A stretch of 14,871 nt of DNA from Bacteroidales bacterium (lineage in GTDB: Bacteria; Bacteroidota; Bacteroidia; Bacteroidales; Bacteroidaceae): the NCBI GenBank assembly GCA_004557185.1, contig SFEP01000055.1, positions 1-14,871 on the forward strand, in the 5' to 3' direction. Positions 7,075-14,846 of this stretch are shown here, one piece after another. Under the pieces are notes generated by a model. It saw only the letters and a program-made list of their open reading frames with translations. It was not told the origin of the DNA and made no database searches. The first letter of the stretch is position 1. Every line of letters starts with the position of its first letter. A program made the translations under genes and the position numbers.

Positions 7075-9060
7075 CTACAACGACAGCAAGTTCTTGCGGT
7101 AGGCCACAAGCAGTCGTTCAAGGTCGGCAATTTGCTCGCGCAAGGCAGCACCCTTGTCGGTGTCATTCACCATGGCACGGTGTCCCATCATCTCCACAAT
7201 CTGTGTGGTGCTCTGGATGTCGGTGCCGTGAAGAATAGCCTCCTGCGTGGAGGTGAAGGGAGCATGCTGCACTAATTGAAAACCTCGGCTGTGGTAGACG
7301 AGCGTGTAGCCAGCGATGCCAGTAGTGTCGTGGTAGGCTTTGGCAAAACCTCCGTCGATGACCATGAGGCGGCCATCGGCCTTGATGGGGTTTTCACCAC
7401 AAGCAGCCCTAACAGGCACGTGGCCGTTGATGATGTGGCGGTGCTTGCCGCGCACACCAAAGGAGTCCATTATCATGTCGCACACGGCAGCATCGTTGCG
7501 AAGCGTGTAGTAGGCGCCTTTCTCCTCGCGGTGTGTTTCCTTGTCAGCAATGAGGTAGCGCTCGAAGGTAGCCATCTTCGATTTGTCGAAGAACGGCGAA
7601 TTGGGGCCGCACCATAGATACCAGAAAAAGTCGCGGGCCCACTCACGGCGCTCGGCCTCGGCCTCGGGGTCGTAGGCCTGGCGCACAATCTGCTCAATGC
7701 GGTCAAGCAATTCACGCCCTGCCAGTTGTTCATCGGCAAAGTGAACGGAGCGAAACGTGCCGTCGGCATTCATGGGCACAGAAGCATGGAAGAGTAAGTT
7801 GCTGTTGTAAATGCCATAGATAGAGCCGTGCTGCAACAGTTGCTCCACATGCTGCTGCAGGTGCTGGCTGATGCGGAAGGAGTGGCACAGACTGCGCATG
7901 AGTTCCTCCTCGCCCTGCGTGAGCATGGCAGGATGCTGCGGGTCGACAGTGGGGAAATCTGTGTCGCACAAGGCGTAGCGGCGGTCGCCAATGAGACACT
8001 CACCCGTGGCGAAGTCTATGTGTTCGAGCAAGGCGCGGTCCAGCATATTCCACTCAGGGTGGGCATGGTAAGCGGCGCATTCCAGTTTAAACTGAATCAC
8101 GCTCACAGCCTTGTGCATCTGTGCCAGCAAGCGGCAGCGCTTCTCGTCGGGTCGGCGTGAGGGGTCTTCAATCTTTGGCAGATAGGTAGTGCAGGCGTCG
8201 GCATCGTAGGTTTCCATGGCAAACGTGGCCAGTGGCAGCAGGTTGATGGCGTAGCCTTCCTCCAACGTTTGGGTATTGGCATAGCGCAAGGAGAGGCGAA
8301 GCACGCTGGCTATGCAGAGCGGATTGCCAGCCGCAGCACCCATCCACAGAATGTCGTGGTTGCCCCACTGTATGTCCCAGTGGTGGTAGGACGAGAGGGT
8401 GTCCATAATGAGGTGCGCACCCGGACCGCGGTCGAAGATGTCGCCCAGAATGTGTAACTGGTCGATGGCCAGGCGCTGTATGAGTTCGCAAATGGCCACC
8501 ACAAAGCCTTCGGCGCGCCCCGTGCCAATGATGGTCTGGATGATAACGCCGACGTAGGCCTGCTTGTTGCGGTCGTCCGAACTCTCGTGCAGCAGTTCCT
8601 CAATAATATAGGCAAACTCCTCAGGCAGACTCTTGCGCACCTTGGAACGTGTGTACTTCGACGACACGTTGCGGCAAACAGCTATAAGCTGGTTGAGGGT
8701 GGTTTGGTAAAAGTCAGAAAGGTCGGTATCGGTGCTGCGCACAAGTTCCAGTTTCTGCTTGGGATAATAGATAAGGGTGCAGAGGTCGCGTATTTCCTTT
8801 TCGCGAAGCGTATTGCCGAAGAGTTCCTTGACCTTGCGGCGAATGTTACCCGAGGCATTGCGCAGCACGTGCTGAAAGGCTTCGTTCTCACCGTGCAGGT
8901 CGGCCAGGAAATGCTCGGTGGGCTTGGGCAGATGCAGAATGGCCTCAAGGTTGATGATTTCGGTGGTCACACTTGAAATAGTGGGAAAATTGCGCGCCAG
9001 CAATTTCAGGTAGCGCATATCGGCCTGCAGGCTTTTCTTGGTTATAACGGGCTTGGGCAT
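7075..9060 (-). CDS. fbp: Fructose-1,6-bisphosphatase, class III
   Basis: It hydrolyses fructose-1,6-bisphosphate to fructose-6-phosphate in gluconeogenesis. This is the Firmicutes/Bacteroides-type enzyme, built on a metallophosphatase fold and unrelated to the E. coli enzyme. Counting from the chosen start (661 residues), the metal-binding motifs are DLHGEN (54-59), GDIFDRGP (206-213), WGNHD (232-236) and NGHVP (545-549). I chose the ATG at 9060 (MPKPVITKK), where family homology begins. An upstream in-frame start at 9108 would add 16 hydrophobic residues not expected in the family. The gene is divergent from galE and has its own promoter-like boxes. A Leu-rich C-terminal helix (about 635-661) closes the protein. 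Confidence 0.96.
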   Translation of the reverse strand: MPKPVITKKSLQADMRYLKLLARNFPTISSVTTEIINLEAILHLPKPTEHFLADLHGENEAFQHVLRNASGNIRRKVKELFGNTLREKEIRDLCTLIYYPKQKLELVRSTDTDLSDFYQTTLNQLIAVCRNVSSKYTRSKVRKSLPEEFAYIIEELLHESSDDRNKQAYVGVIIQTIIGTGRAEGFVVAICELIQRLAIDQLHILGDIFDRGPGAHLIMDTLSSYHHWDIQWGNHDILWMGAAAGNPLCIASVLRLSLRYANTQTLEEGYAINLLPLATFAMETYDADACTTYLPKIEDPSRRPDEKRCRLLAQMHKAVSVIQFKLECAAYHAHPEWNMLDRALLEHIDFATGECLIGDRRYALCDTDFPTVDPQHPAMLTQGEEELMRSLCHSFRISQHLQQHVEQLLQHGSIYGIYNSNLLFHASVPMNADGTFRSVHFADEQLAGRELLDRIEQIVRQAYDPEAEAERREWARDFFWYLWCGPNSPFFDKSKMATFERYLIADKETHREEKGAYYTLRNDAAVCDMIMDSFGVRGKHRHIINGHVPVRAACGENPIKADGRLMVIDGGFAKAYHDTTGIAGYTLVYHSRGFQLVQHAPFTSTQEAILHGTDIQSTTQIVEMMGHRAMVNDTDKGAALREQIADLERLLVAYRKNLLSL

Positions 9061-9178
9061 GAAGAAAATCTGGTAGTTAAAAAGATGAAGAAGCGTGCAA
9101 GCCACCAAGGCGCTGCTCTGGCATTGCGTCTTGGTATTTACAACCCAACAAAACGGTTGTTCCCCCGCACGGCATGGG

Positions 9179-9210
9179 CAAAGTTAAGGGTATGCTTTGA
9201 ATAAACGAAA
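9179..9210 (-). promoter_or_regulatory. Probable fbp promoter
   Basis: On the minus strand TAACTTTG (9186-9179) fully matches the TAnnTTTG -7 box. TTTCG (9210-9206), an imperfect -33 element, lies 19 bases further upstream. The leader to the ATG at 9060 would be about 110 bases. Confidence 0.5.
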
Positions 9211-9250
9211 AAATGAAACTCAAAACACAGGCAGTTACGTAAAAAAACTA

Positions 9251-9258
9251 TACTTTTG
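9251..9258 (+). promoter_or_regulatory. Probable galE promoter (-7 box)
   Basis: TACTTTTG matches the Bacteroidetes -7 consensus in the divergent fbp-galE gap. No good TTTG is found at the -33 position, so the box stands alone. Transcription would start near 9265, about 110 bases before galE. Confidence 0.45.
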
Positions 9259-9374
9259 CAACACTTGCAAGGGCAAAGATGCGATGTGTGTGAGGCCGCC
9301 TTTTTTTATTCCGTGCTCCCATATCGCTTCCTGTTCTTCTTATTTGCCACAATTCACTTCTAACAACCCATATC

Positions 9375-10415
9375 ATGAAAAAAACCATTCTTGTAACCGG
9401 CGGAACGGGCTTTATCGGCTCTCACACCACCGTGGAACTGCAGAATGCAGGCTACGATGTAGTCATTATCGACAACTTGTCAAACTCTAACGCCGACGTA
9501 GTGGACGGCATCGAGAAGATTACGGGCATCCGTCCCGCCTTCGAAAAGGTGGACTGCTGCGACCTCGCTGGCCTGGAAGCTGTTTTCCAGAAGTACCCCG
9601 GCATTTCTGGCATCATTCACTTCGCCGCTTCGAAGGCTGTAGGTGAAAGCGTAGAACTTCCCCTTAAATATTACGAGAACAACCTGCTTTCACTCATCAA
9701 CCTGCTCAAGTTGATGCCTAAGTACGACGTGAAGGGCATCATCTTCTCTTCTTCGTGCACCGTGTACGGCCAGCCCGACCCCGAGAACCTCCCCGTCACC
9801 GAGAAGGCTCCCATCAAGACAGCCGAAAGCCCCTACGGCAACACCAAGCAGATCAACGAAGAAATCATTCAGGACTATGTGAAGAGCGGCGCCAACATCA
9901 GCGCTATCATCCTGCGCTACTTCAACCCCATCGGTTCGCACCCCACCGCCATCATCGGCGAACTCCCCAACGGTGTGCCCGCTAACCTCATCCCCTACCT
10001 CACCCAGACGGCCATCGGCATACGTCCTTGCCTCAAGGTTTTTGGTGACGACTACGACACGCCCGATGGCTCTTGCATCCGCGACTACATCTATGTGGTC
10101 GACCTCGCCAAGGCTCACGTGGCAGCCATGGCACGCATTGTGGAAGGCAAGAACGACGATCCCGTGGAAATCTTCAACGTGGGTACGGGCAACGGCGTGA
10201 GCGTGCTCGAACTCATCCACACCTTCGAAAAGTGCACTGGCGTGAAGCTGAACTACGAAATCGCACCGCGCCGCGCTGGCGACATCGAGAAGGTTTGGGG
10301 CAACGTCGACAAAGCCAACAAGGTGCTCGGCTGGAAGGCCGTCCACACGCTCGAAGAGGCTCTCAGCTCTGCTTGGAACTGGCAGTTGCAGCTCCGCGAG
10401 CGCGGCATCATGTAA
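9375..10415 (+). CDS. galE: UDP-glucose 4-epimerase
   Basis: It interconverts UDP-glucose and UDP-galactose with bound NAD, serving galactose use and supplying galactose for surface polysaccharides. The 346-residue protein is an extended short-chain dehydrogenase/reductase. The Rossmann motif is TGGTGFIGSH (8-17), SSSCTVYG (125-132) holds the catalytic Ser/Thr, and Tyr154-x3-Lys158 is the catalytic pair. RYFNPIGSHP (181-190) and TPDGSCIRDY (229-238) are GalE hallmarks. The ATG at 9375 begins exactly where the family does (MKKTILVTGG). The gene stands alone between a divergent fbp and two tandem terminators, so it is probably monocistronic. Confidence 0.97.
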   Translation: MKKTILVTGGTGFIGSHTTVELQNAGYDVVIIDNLSNSNADVVDGIEKITGIRPAFEKVDCCDLAGLEAVFQKYPGISGIIHFAASKAVGESVELPLKYYENNLLSLINLLKLMPKYDVKGIIFSSSCTVYGQPDPENLPVTEKAPIKTAESPYGNTKQINEEIIQDYVKSGANISAIILRYFNPIGSHPTAIIGELPNGVPANLIPYLTQTAIGIRPCLKVFGDDYDTPDGSCIRDYIYVVDLAKAHVAAMARIVEGKNDDPVEIFNVGTGNGVSVLELIHTFEKCTGVKLNYEIAPRRAGDIEKVWGNVDKANKVLGWKAVHTLEEALSSAWNWQLQLRERGIM

Positions 10416-10424
10416 TGCGTCCCC

Positions 10425-10466
10425 TTGCGCTGCACCGCAGTAGCGGCATAGCGCAAACAACTTTTT
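10425..10466 (+). terminator. First galE terminator
   Basis: TTGCGCT (10425-10431) pairs with AGCGCAA (10450-10456). An inner CCGC/GCGG stem (10435-10438/10443-10446) closes the AGTA loop. A T-run (CTTTTTC, 10461-10467) follows four bases later. It begins 9 bases after the galE stop. Confidence 0.7.
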
Positions 10467-10475
10467 CACAACAAG

Positions 10476-10528
10476 CTTTGCAACCCACGCACGGCCTACG
10501 TTGCCGCCGATGGGTTGCAAAGATTTTT
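10476..10528 (+). terminator. Second galE terminator or nspC attenuator
   Basis: A perfect 12-bp stem, CTTTGCAACCCA (10476-10487) with TGGGTTGCAAAG (10511-10522), encloses an inner CGGC/GCCG stem (10492-10495/10503-10506). It is followed by ATTTTTCTTGT, whose CTTGT can extend pairing with ACAAG (10471-10475). The form is that of an intrinsic terminator. The ATG candidate for nspC at 10510 sits at the base of its 3' arm, so the structure may also control nspC by attenuation or by hiding the start. Confidence 0.7.
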
Positions 10529-11727
10529 CTTGTCGGGGCCTTGAAGCCGCGGCAAACCATTCTCCCAAACTCCCTTGCATTTTGGCACCCTACTACCTGT
10601 TAAAAGAGTCGCTGCTGCGCCGCAACCTTGAGCTCATAAGCTCCATTGCCAACGCGGCAGGCGTAGAGTTCATCCTCGCCTTCAAGGCCTACGCCCTGTG
10701 GCGCACCTTCCCCATCTTCCGCGAGTACATCAGTCACACCACGGCCTCCTCGCCCTACGAAGCCCGTCTGGCCTACGAGGAGTTTGGCTCCAAGGCACAC
10801 ACTTACTCGCCGGCCTACGAGGACGACACCTTCGACGAGATCATGCGCTGCAGCAGTCACATCACCTTCAACTCGCTGTCGCAATGGGCACGCTTTGCCC
10901 CGCGTGTGCTGACTGCCGGAGCAGCCGCGCCCTCCATGGGTTTGCGCATCAACCCTGAGTACAGCGAAATCGAAACGGCACTCTACGACCCTTGCGCGCC
11001 TGGCTCGCGCTTCGGCGTGCTGGCCGAGGCGCTCGAGGACGGTTTGCCCGAGGGGCTCGAAGGCTTTCACTGCCATTGCCACTGCGAGAGCAGTTCCTAC
11101 GCCTTGGAGCACACGCTGCAGCACATTGAGAAGAAATTCGGCCGCTGGCTACCGCAGCTCAAGTGGCTGAACCTGGGCGGCGGCCACCTCGTCACCCGCA
11201 AGGACTACGATGTGCCGCACCTCATTAGTCTGCTGCAGCGTTTCAAGGCAAAATATCCCAATTTGGCCATCATACTCGAGCCCGGCTCAGCCTTTGCGTG
11301 GCAAACGGGGCCGCTCGTGGCACAGGTGGTCGACGTGATGCAGAACCACGGCATTCGCACGGCCATTGTCAACGTCAGCTTCACGTGCCACATGCCCGAC
11401 TGTCTTGAAATGCCCTACCATCCCACCATCACGGGTGCCGACCTGCTGCCCGACGACTGCGACGAGGCACTACACACGACCGAGGGCGTTTACCGCATAG
11501 GCGGCAACAGTTGCCTGAGCGGCGACTTCATGGGCTATTGGCATTTTCACCGCACGCTGCAGCCCGGCGACGAGGTGGTATTCGAGGACATGATACACTA
11601 CACCACGGTCAAAACAACCATGTTCAACGGCATTCACCACCCCGACCTGCGCCTTGAGCACACCGACGGGAGCGTCGAACTGCTGCGCCGCTACACCTAC
11701 GAGGACTACCGCGACCGCATGGACTAA
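10510..11727 (+). CDS. nspC: Carboxynorspermidine decarboxylase
   Basis: This PLP-dependent fold-III enzyme decarboxylates carboxyspermidine or carboxynorspermidine, the last step of the polyamine route found in many Bacteroidetes; its dehydrogenase partner is not in this window. From the ATG at 10510 (405 residues), Lys59 in LAFKAY is the PLP lysine. HCHCHCE (187-193), GGG (223-225) and EPG (257-259) bind cofactor, and CLSGD (335-339) is the active-site loop from the second subunit. Family homology starts at about residue 26 (APYYLLKESLL), so the first 20 or so residues are extra. The only other in-frame starts are TTG at 10501 and TTG at 10582; the latter leaves almost nothing before the fold. 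The start is therefore uncertain, because 10510 lies within a terminator stem. Confidence 0.9.
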   Translation: MGCKDFSCRGLEAAANHSPKLPCILAPYYLLKESLLRRNLELISSIANAAGVEFILAFKAYALWRTFPIFREYISHTTASSPYEARLAYEEFGSKAHTYSPAYEDDTFDEIMRCSSHITFNSLSQWARFAPRVLTAGAAAPSMGLRINPEYSEIETALYDPCAPGSRFGVLAEALEDGLPEGLEGFHCHCHCESSSYALEHTLQHIEKKFGRWLPQLKWLNLGGGHLVTRKDYDVPHLISLLQRFKAKYPNLAIILEPGSAFAWQTGPLVAQVVDVMQNHGIRTAIVNVSFTCHMPDCLEMPYHPTITGADLLPDDCDEALHTTEGVYRIGGNSCLSGDFMGYWHFHRTLQPGDEVVFEDMIHYTTVKTTMFNGIHHPDLRLEHTDGSVELLRRYTYEDYRDRMD

Positions 11728-11766
11728 CGTCGTCCGGCACTGCGTCCTCACGCTCTTCCTTTATAA

Positions 11767-11823
11767 AAGCAGCACTCCTTTATATATATAATAAGGTGTG
11801 CGCTTCACATTGAATACGTATTC
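11767..11823 (+). promoter_or_regulatory. Hairpin and palindrome between nspC and metA
   Basis: An imperfect stem (AAGC, GCAC, CCTT at 11767-11780 with AAGG, GTGC, GCTT at 11793-11805; one bulge, one T-T mismatch) has an AT loop and no T-run. It may be a weak nspC terminator. The perfect 12-bp palindrome GAATACGTATTC (11812-11823) ends six bases before the metA ATG, suggesting an operator or translational control site. No clear -7/-33 promoter pair is seen in this 102-base gap. Confidence 0.35.
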
Positions 11824-11829
11824 CGCCAC

Positions 11830-12732
11830 ATGCTCTACTTACCGCAACACATTCCCTGCGCAGAGACACTGCGCAGCGAAGGACTTGAAATTGCCGAATA
11901 CGACCTGCACCATCTGCCGCAGCACGCAGGGCTGACGCGCATCCTGCTGCTTAACCTCATGCCGCAGAAGGCTGTCACCGAAACCGACCTGGCCCGCATG
12001 ATGGCCCATGCCGGCACCGACGTGCTCCTGCTGCCCGTCATGATTGAGGGGCAAACCTATAAAACCACGCCGATGGAGCACATGCAGGCTTACTACCGCT
12101 ACTTCGGCGAGGTGGCCTCACAGCCCTGGCACGGCATGCTGCTCACCGGTGCCCCCGTGGAGCATCTGCCCTTCGAGGAGGTGCGTTACTGGGAACCGCT
12201 CTGCCGCATCATGCAATGGGCCGACAGCCATCTGGCCTCCACCCTCTACATTTGCTGGGGCGCGCAGGCCGGGCTTTACCACCACTACGGCATACCCAAG
12301 TACGGCCTTCCTGCCAAGCGCTTCGGAATTTTCAGGCAAAACGCCCTGCTTCCTCAGTCGCCGTTGCTCACGGGCCTATCGCCCTTCTTCCTCATGCCTC
12401 ACAGCCGCCACACCGAGGTGCGCCGCCACGACATCGAGGCGCACGCCGACCAAGGCTTGCAGTTGCTCGCCTTTGGGCCTGAAAGCGGCGTGGGCCTCGT
12501 GGCCAGTGCCGACCTGCGGCGCGTCTTCGTGTCGGGCCATCTGGAATACGAGCCTTACACGTTGCACAACGAGTACCACCGCGACCTACGCAAGGGGCTG
12601 CCCATCGCCCAGCCCGAGCACTATTACGACGAAGCAGAGCACGTCATCTTCAGTTGGAAGACCGACGCCCTGCAGTTCTACCGCAACTGGGTGCTTTGGG
12701 TAAAACATCACGCACACGACAACGACTTATGA
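11830..12732 (+). CDS. metA: Homoserine O-acyltransferase, MetA family (probably acetyl-CoA specific)
   Basis: It acylates L-homoserine to activate it for methionine synthesis, in the cytoplasm. The 300-residue protein has the MetA glutamine-amidotransferase-like fold. Cys142 (YICWGAQAG, 140-148) is the nucleophile, with His237 and Glu239 (GHLEYE, 236-241) completing the active site. Residue 111 is Glu (GAPVE). In this family Glu111 is known to favour acetyl-CoA, while Gly111, as in E. coli, favours succinyl-CoA. So the likely product is O-acetylhomoserine, although the family is often labelled homoserine O-succinyltransferase. The ATG at 11830 fits the family N-terminus. It overlaps engB by four bases (ATGA), indicating translational coupling. 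A palindrome lies just upstream. Confidence 0.94.
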   Translation: MLYLPQHIPCAETLRSEGLEIAEYDLHHLPQHAGLTRILLLNLMPQKAVTETDLARMMAHAGTDVLLLPVMIEGQTYKTTPMEHMQAYYRYFGEVASQPWHGMLLTGAPVEHLPFEEVRYWEPLCRIMQWADSHLASTLYICWGAQAGLYHHYGIPKYGLPAKRFGIFRQNALLPQSPLLTGLSPFFLMPHSRHTEVRRHDIEAHADQGLQLLAFGPESGVGLVASADLRRVFVSGHLEYEPYTLHNEYHRDLRKGLPIAQPEHYYDEAEHVIFSWKTDALQFYRNWVLWVKHHAHDNDL

Positions 12733-13325
12733 AAATCCTCTCAGCCGACTTCGTCATCAGCAACGGACGCGCCGACATGTGTCCGCACCACGAATTGCCC
12801 GAGTATGCCTTCATCGGACGCAGCAATGTGGGCAAAAGCAGCCTTATCAACATGCTCACGGGGCGCAAGGCGCTGGCCATGACTTCCTCCACGCCGGGCA
12901 AAACGATGCTCATCAACCATTTCCTCATCAACAAGGGCTGGTATCTGGTCGACCTGCCTGGCTACGGCTACGCCAAACGCGGCAAGCGCGAAATGGAGAA
13001 ACTGCAGAACCTCATTGAGCATTATGTGCTCGAACGCGAGGAACTCACCCAACTCTTCGTACTCATCGACTCGCGTCTGGAGCCGCAGCGCATCGACCTC
13101 GCTTTCATCCGTTACCTCGGTGAGCACGGCGTGCCCTTCGGCATCATCTTCACCAAGGCCGACAAATCGAAGCCCGGACAGTTGAAAAGCCACATCAACG
13201 CCTTTCTTCACACCCTGGGCGAGGAATGGGAGGAACTGCCCCCGCACTTCGTGACCAGCAGCAACGACGGAACGGGGCGCGACGAACTGCTGAACTATAT
13301 TGAACAAGTCAACCAATCGCTGTAA
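12729..13325 (+). CDS. engB: Ribosome biogenesis GTP-binding protein EngB/YsxC/YihA
   Basis: This is a small GTPase needed for maturation of the large ribosomal subunit, and essential in many bacteria. The 198-residue protein shows the G motifs in order: P-loop GRSNVGKSS (30-38), switch I Thr in STPGKT (54-59), DLPGYGYAK (75-83), TKAD (142-145) and TSS (176-178). The start at 12729 overlaps the metA stop as ATGA and fits the family N-terminus. A longer upstream frame inside metA (from 12654) adds unrelated residues and is rejected. The short leader MKILSADFVISNGRADMCP is normal for this family in Bacteroidales. Its place between a methionine enzyme and a sensor kinase is probably an operon of convenience. 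Confidence 0.96.
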   Translation: MKILSADFVISNGRADMCPHHELPEYAFIGRSNVGKSSLINMLTGRKALAMTSSTPGKTMLINHFLINKGWYLVDLPGYGYAKRGKREMEKLQNLIEHYVLEREELTQLFVLIDSRLEPQRIDLAFIRYLGEHGVPFGIIFTKADKSKPGQLKSHINAFLHTLGEEWEELPPHFVTSSNDGTGRDELLNYIEQVNQSL

Positions 13326-13334
13326 TCATAGCAC

Positions 13335-14507
13335 ATGTGGAACGCTGACAGCCTGCGCCATTTCAAGTATGGCATGATTGTCGTGGCTCTGGCCATTGCC
13401 GCAGCCTCACTCTTCGTGTCGCACCGCCTGACCACCGAACTCATGCACGAGGAACGGGGGAAAATGGAGGTGTGGGCCGAAGCCATGCGCTCACTCACGG
13501 CTGCCGACGAGAAGACGGACCTCACCCTCGTGCTGAAAGTCATCAACAGCAACCACACCATACCCGTCATCGTGACCGATGCGCAGGGGCACACACTGGC
13601 TCACCGCAACCTGCTGCCCGAACCCTCAGGCAGCGACTCCCTGCAAATACTCGGCGAGGTGCTGGCGCGCCTCAAGCAGCAGGGCGAATGCATGCGCATG
13701 CCACTCACCCCCACCTCGGCCGCAGACGCCTCGCAGCCCGACGTGCTTTACATCTACTACGAGGAGTCGGTCATGCTGCGCCGCCTTTCGTGGTACCCCT
13801 ACGTGCAGCTGGCCGTGGTGTCGCTCTTCGGTCTGTTGGCCTTGCTCACACTGCTGGCCTACAAACGGGCGGAGCAAAACCGCGTGTGGGTGGGCCTCTC
13901 GCGCGAAACGGCGCACCAACTCGGCACCCCCATCTCCTCACTCATGGCTTGGAGCGAAGTGCTCCGCGAGTCGTATCCCGACGATGCCTTGCTGCCTGAA
14001 ATGGACAAGGACATACAGCGTCTGCAACTCATTGCCGACCGCTTCAACAAAATCGGGTCTGCGCCCGAACTCGAAACCGTCGACCTGCGCCAGGTGGCCG
14101 AACGCCTTGTGACGTACCTGCGCCGACGCACCTCGCACAAGGTGCAAATCTCCTTTACCGACGCGCCGCATCCCCTGCCCGCCCGCGTCAACGCACCGCT
14201 CTTTGAGTGGGTGCTCGAAAACCTTTGCAAAAACGCTGTCGACGCCATGCAGGGTGAAGGTAGCATTCACATCACCCTCAGCGCCACAGCACGCGGCGCG
14301 CACATCGAGGTGAGTGATACGGGAAAAGGCATTCCGCGTAAACACTTCAAGCAGGTCTTCAAACCCGGCTTCACCACCAAGCGCCGCGGCTGGGGGCTCG
14401 GTCTGTCGCTTGCCAAGCGCATCATCGAGGAATACCACCACGGCACCATCTACGTAAAAGACAGCGAACTGGGCCGCGGCACCACCTTCGCCATCGACCT
14501 GCATTAA
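13335..14507 (+). CDS. Membrane sensor histidine kinase without HAMP domain
   Basis: The 390-residue protein is an inner-membrane two-component sensor. One membrane segment lies at about 12-28 and a second at about 155-176, enclosing a periplasmic domain of roughly 125 residues that I do not recognise. The kinase core follows almost at once. The H-box SRETAHQLGTPISSL (189-203) has phospho-acceptor His194. The catalytic domain has the N-box ENLCKNAVDAM (295-305), G1 DTGKGIP (328-334), F-box VFKPGFTTK (341-349) and G2 GWGLGLSL (352-359). Only about 10 residues separate the second membrane helix from the H-box region, so no HAMP linker is present. No response regulator lies in the window, so the signal and partner are unknown. 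It starts 9 bases after the engB stop, as part of that operon. Confidence 0.93.
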   Translation: MWNADSLRHFKYGMIVVALAIAAASLFVSHRLTTELMHEERGKMEVWAEAMRSLTAADEKTDLTLVLKVINSNHTIPVIVTDAQGHTLAHRNLLPEPSGSDSLQILGEVLARLKQQGECMRMPLTPTSAADASQPDVLYIYYEESVMLRRLSWYPYVQLAVVSLFGLLALLTLLAYKRAEQNRVWVGLSRETAHQLGTPISSLMAWSEVLRESYPDDALLPEMDKDIQRLQLIADRFNKIGSAPELETVDLRQVAERLVTYLRRRTSHKVQISFTDAPHPLPARVNAPLFEWVLENLCKNAVDAMQGEGSIHITLSATARGAHIEVSDTGKGIPRKHFKQVFKPGFTTKRRGWGLGLSLAKRIIEEYHHGTIYVKDSELGRGTTFAIDLH

Positions 14508-14538
14508 CATCTTCCCCACCCTAAGCTCCCCCTTACAA

Positions 14539-14581
14539 GCAAGCGAAGGTGCGCCCCCACCCACGGCGCACCTTCGCTTGC
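14539..14581 (+). terminator. 17-bp perfect hairpin after the kinase gene
   Basis: The arm at 14539-14555 (GCAAGCGAAGGTGCGCC) pairs perfectly with 14565-14581 around a 9-base loop, CCCACCCAC. It begins 31 bases after the kinase stop, where the metA-engB-kinase transcript should end. No T-run follows, so termination may be factor-dependent, or the hairpin may protect the 3' end. Confidence 0.6.
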
Positions 14582-14739
14582 GTTGATAGCACCCATTCAC
14601 CCACTGCCTGCGCCACCTTGAAACCGCCATCCGACGTCTGCCCCAAGCCAGTTGCCCACGCTTCCGCAAGCTGCCGAAAACGTATGGCTCGTATCCGTTT
14701 TCAGATGCTGACTGACTGTTCTTGGAACGGGCGAAATCA

Positions 14740-14775
14740 TCTGCCACGCCGGCACGGCACGTCTGCCACGCCGGC
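14740..14775. repeat. Two-copy direct repeat, 22-base period
   Basis: TCTGCCACGCCGGC occurs at 14740-14753 and exactly again at 14762-14775, with an 8-base spacer. The same stretch can fold as an imperfect hairpin (GCCGGC and GGCA arms, 14748-14775). It might be a short tandem duplication, a protein-binding pair or a GC-rich terminator stem. Confidence 0.6.
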
Positions 14776-14838
14776 CAGGGAAAACGCACGAAATTTAATC
14801 ATCATTTTCTTTGTTATTTTCATTGATTTTCAATGTGA

Positions 14839-14846
14839 TAAATTTG
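14839..14846 (+). promoter_or_regulatory. Possible -7 box for the next gene
   Basis: TAAATTTG exactly matches TAnnTTTG. A TTTG lies upstream at 14810-14813, but the 25-base spacing is longer than the usual 19-21. In AT-rich DNA this could be chance, and no downstream gene is visible to support it. Confidence 0.3.

Noticed and set aside
9061..9108. Longer fbp start adding 16 residues
   Set aside because: The extra segment is hydrophobic and not part of the family, while the ATG at 9060 precedes the conserved N-terminus.
12654..12728. N-terminal extension of engB beginning inside metA
   Set aside because: The added residues are out-of-frame metA sequence; the ATGA overlap at 12729 gives a family-length protein with a normal N-terminus.
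13938..14789. 283-codon minus-strand frame opposite the histidine kinase
   Set aside because: It mostly overlaps the conserved kinase domain in antisense, and its upstream part spans the terminator hairpin; no family resemblance.
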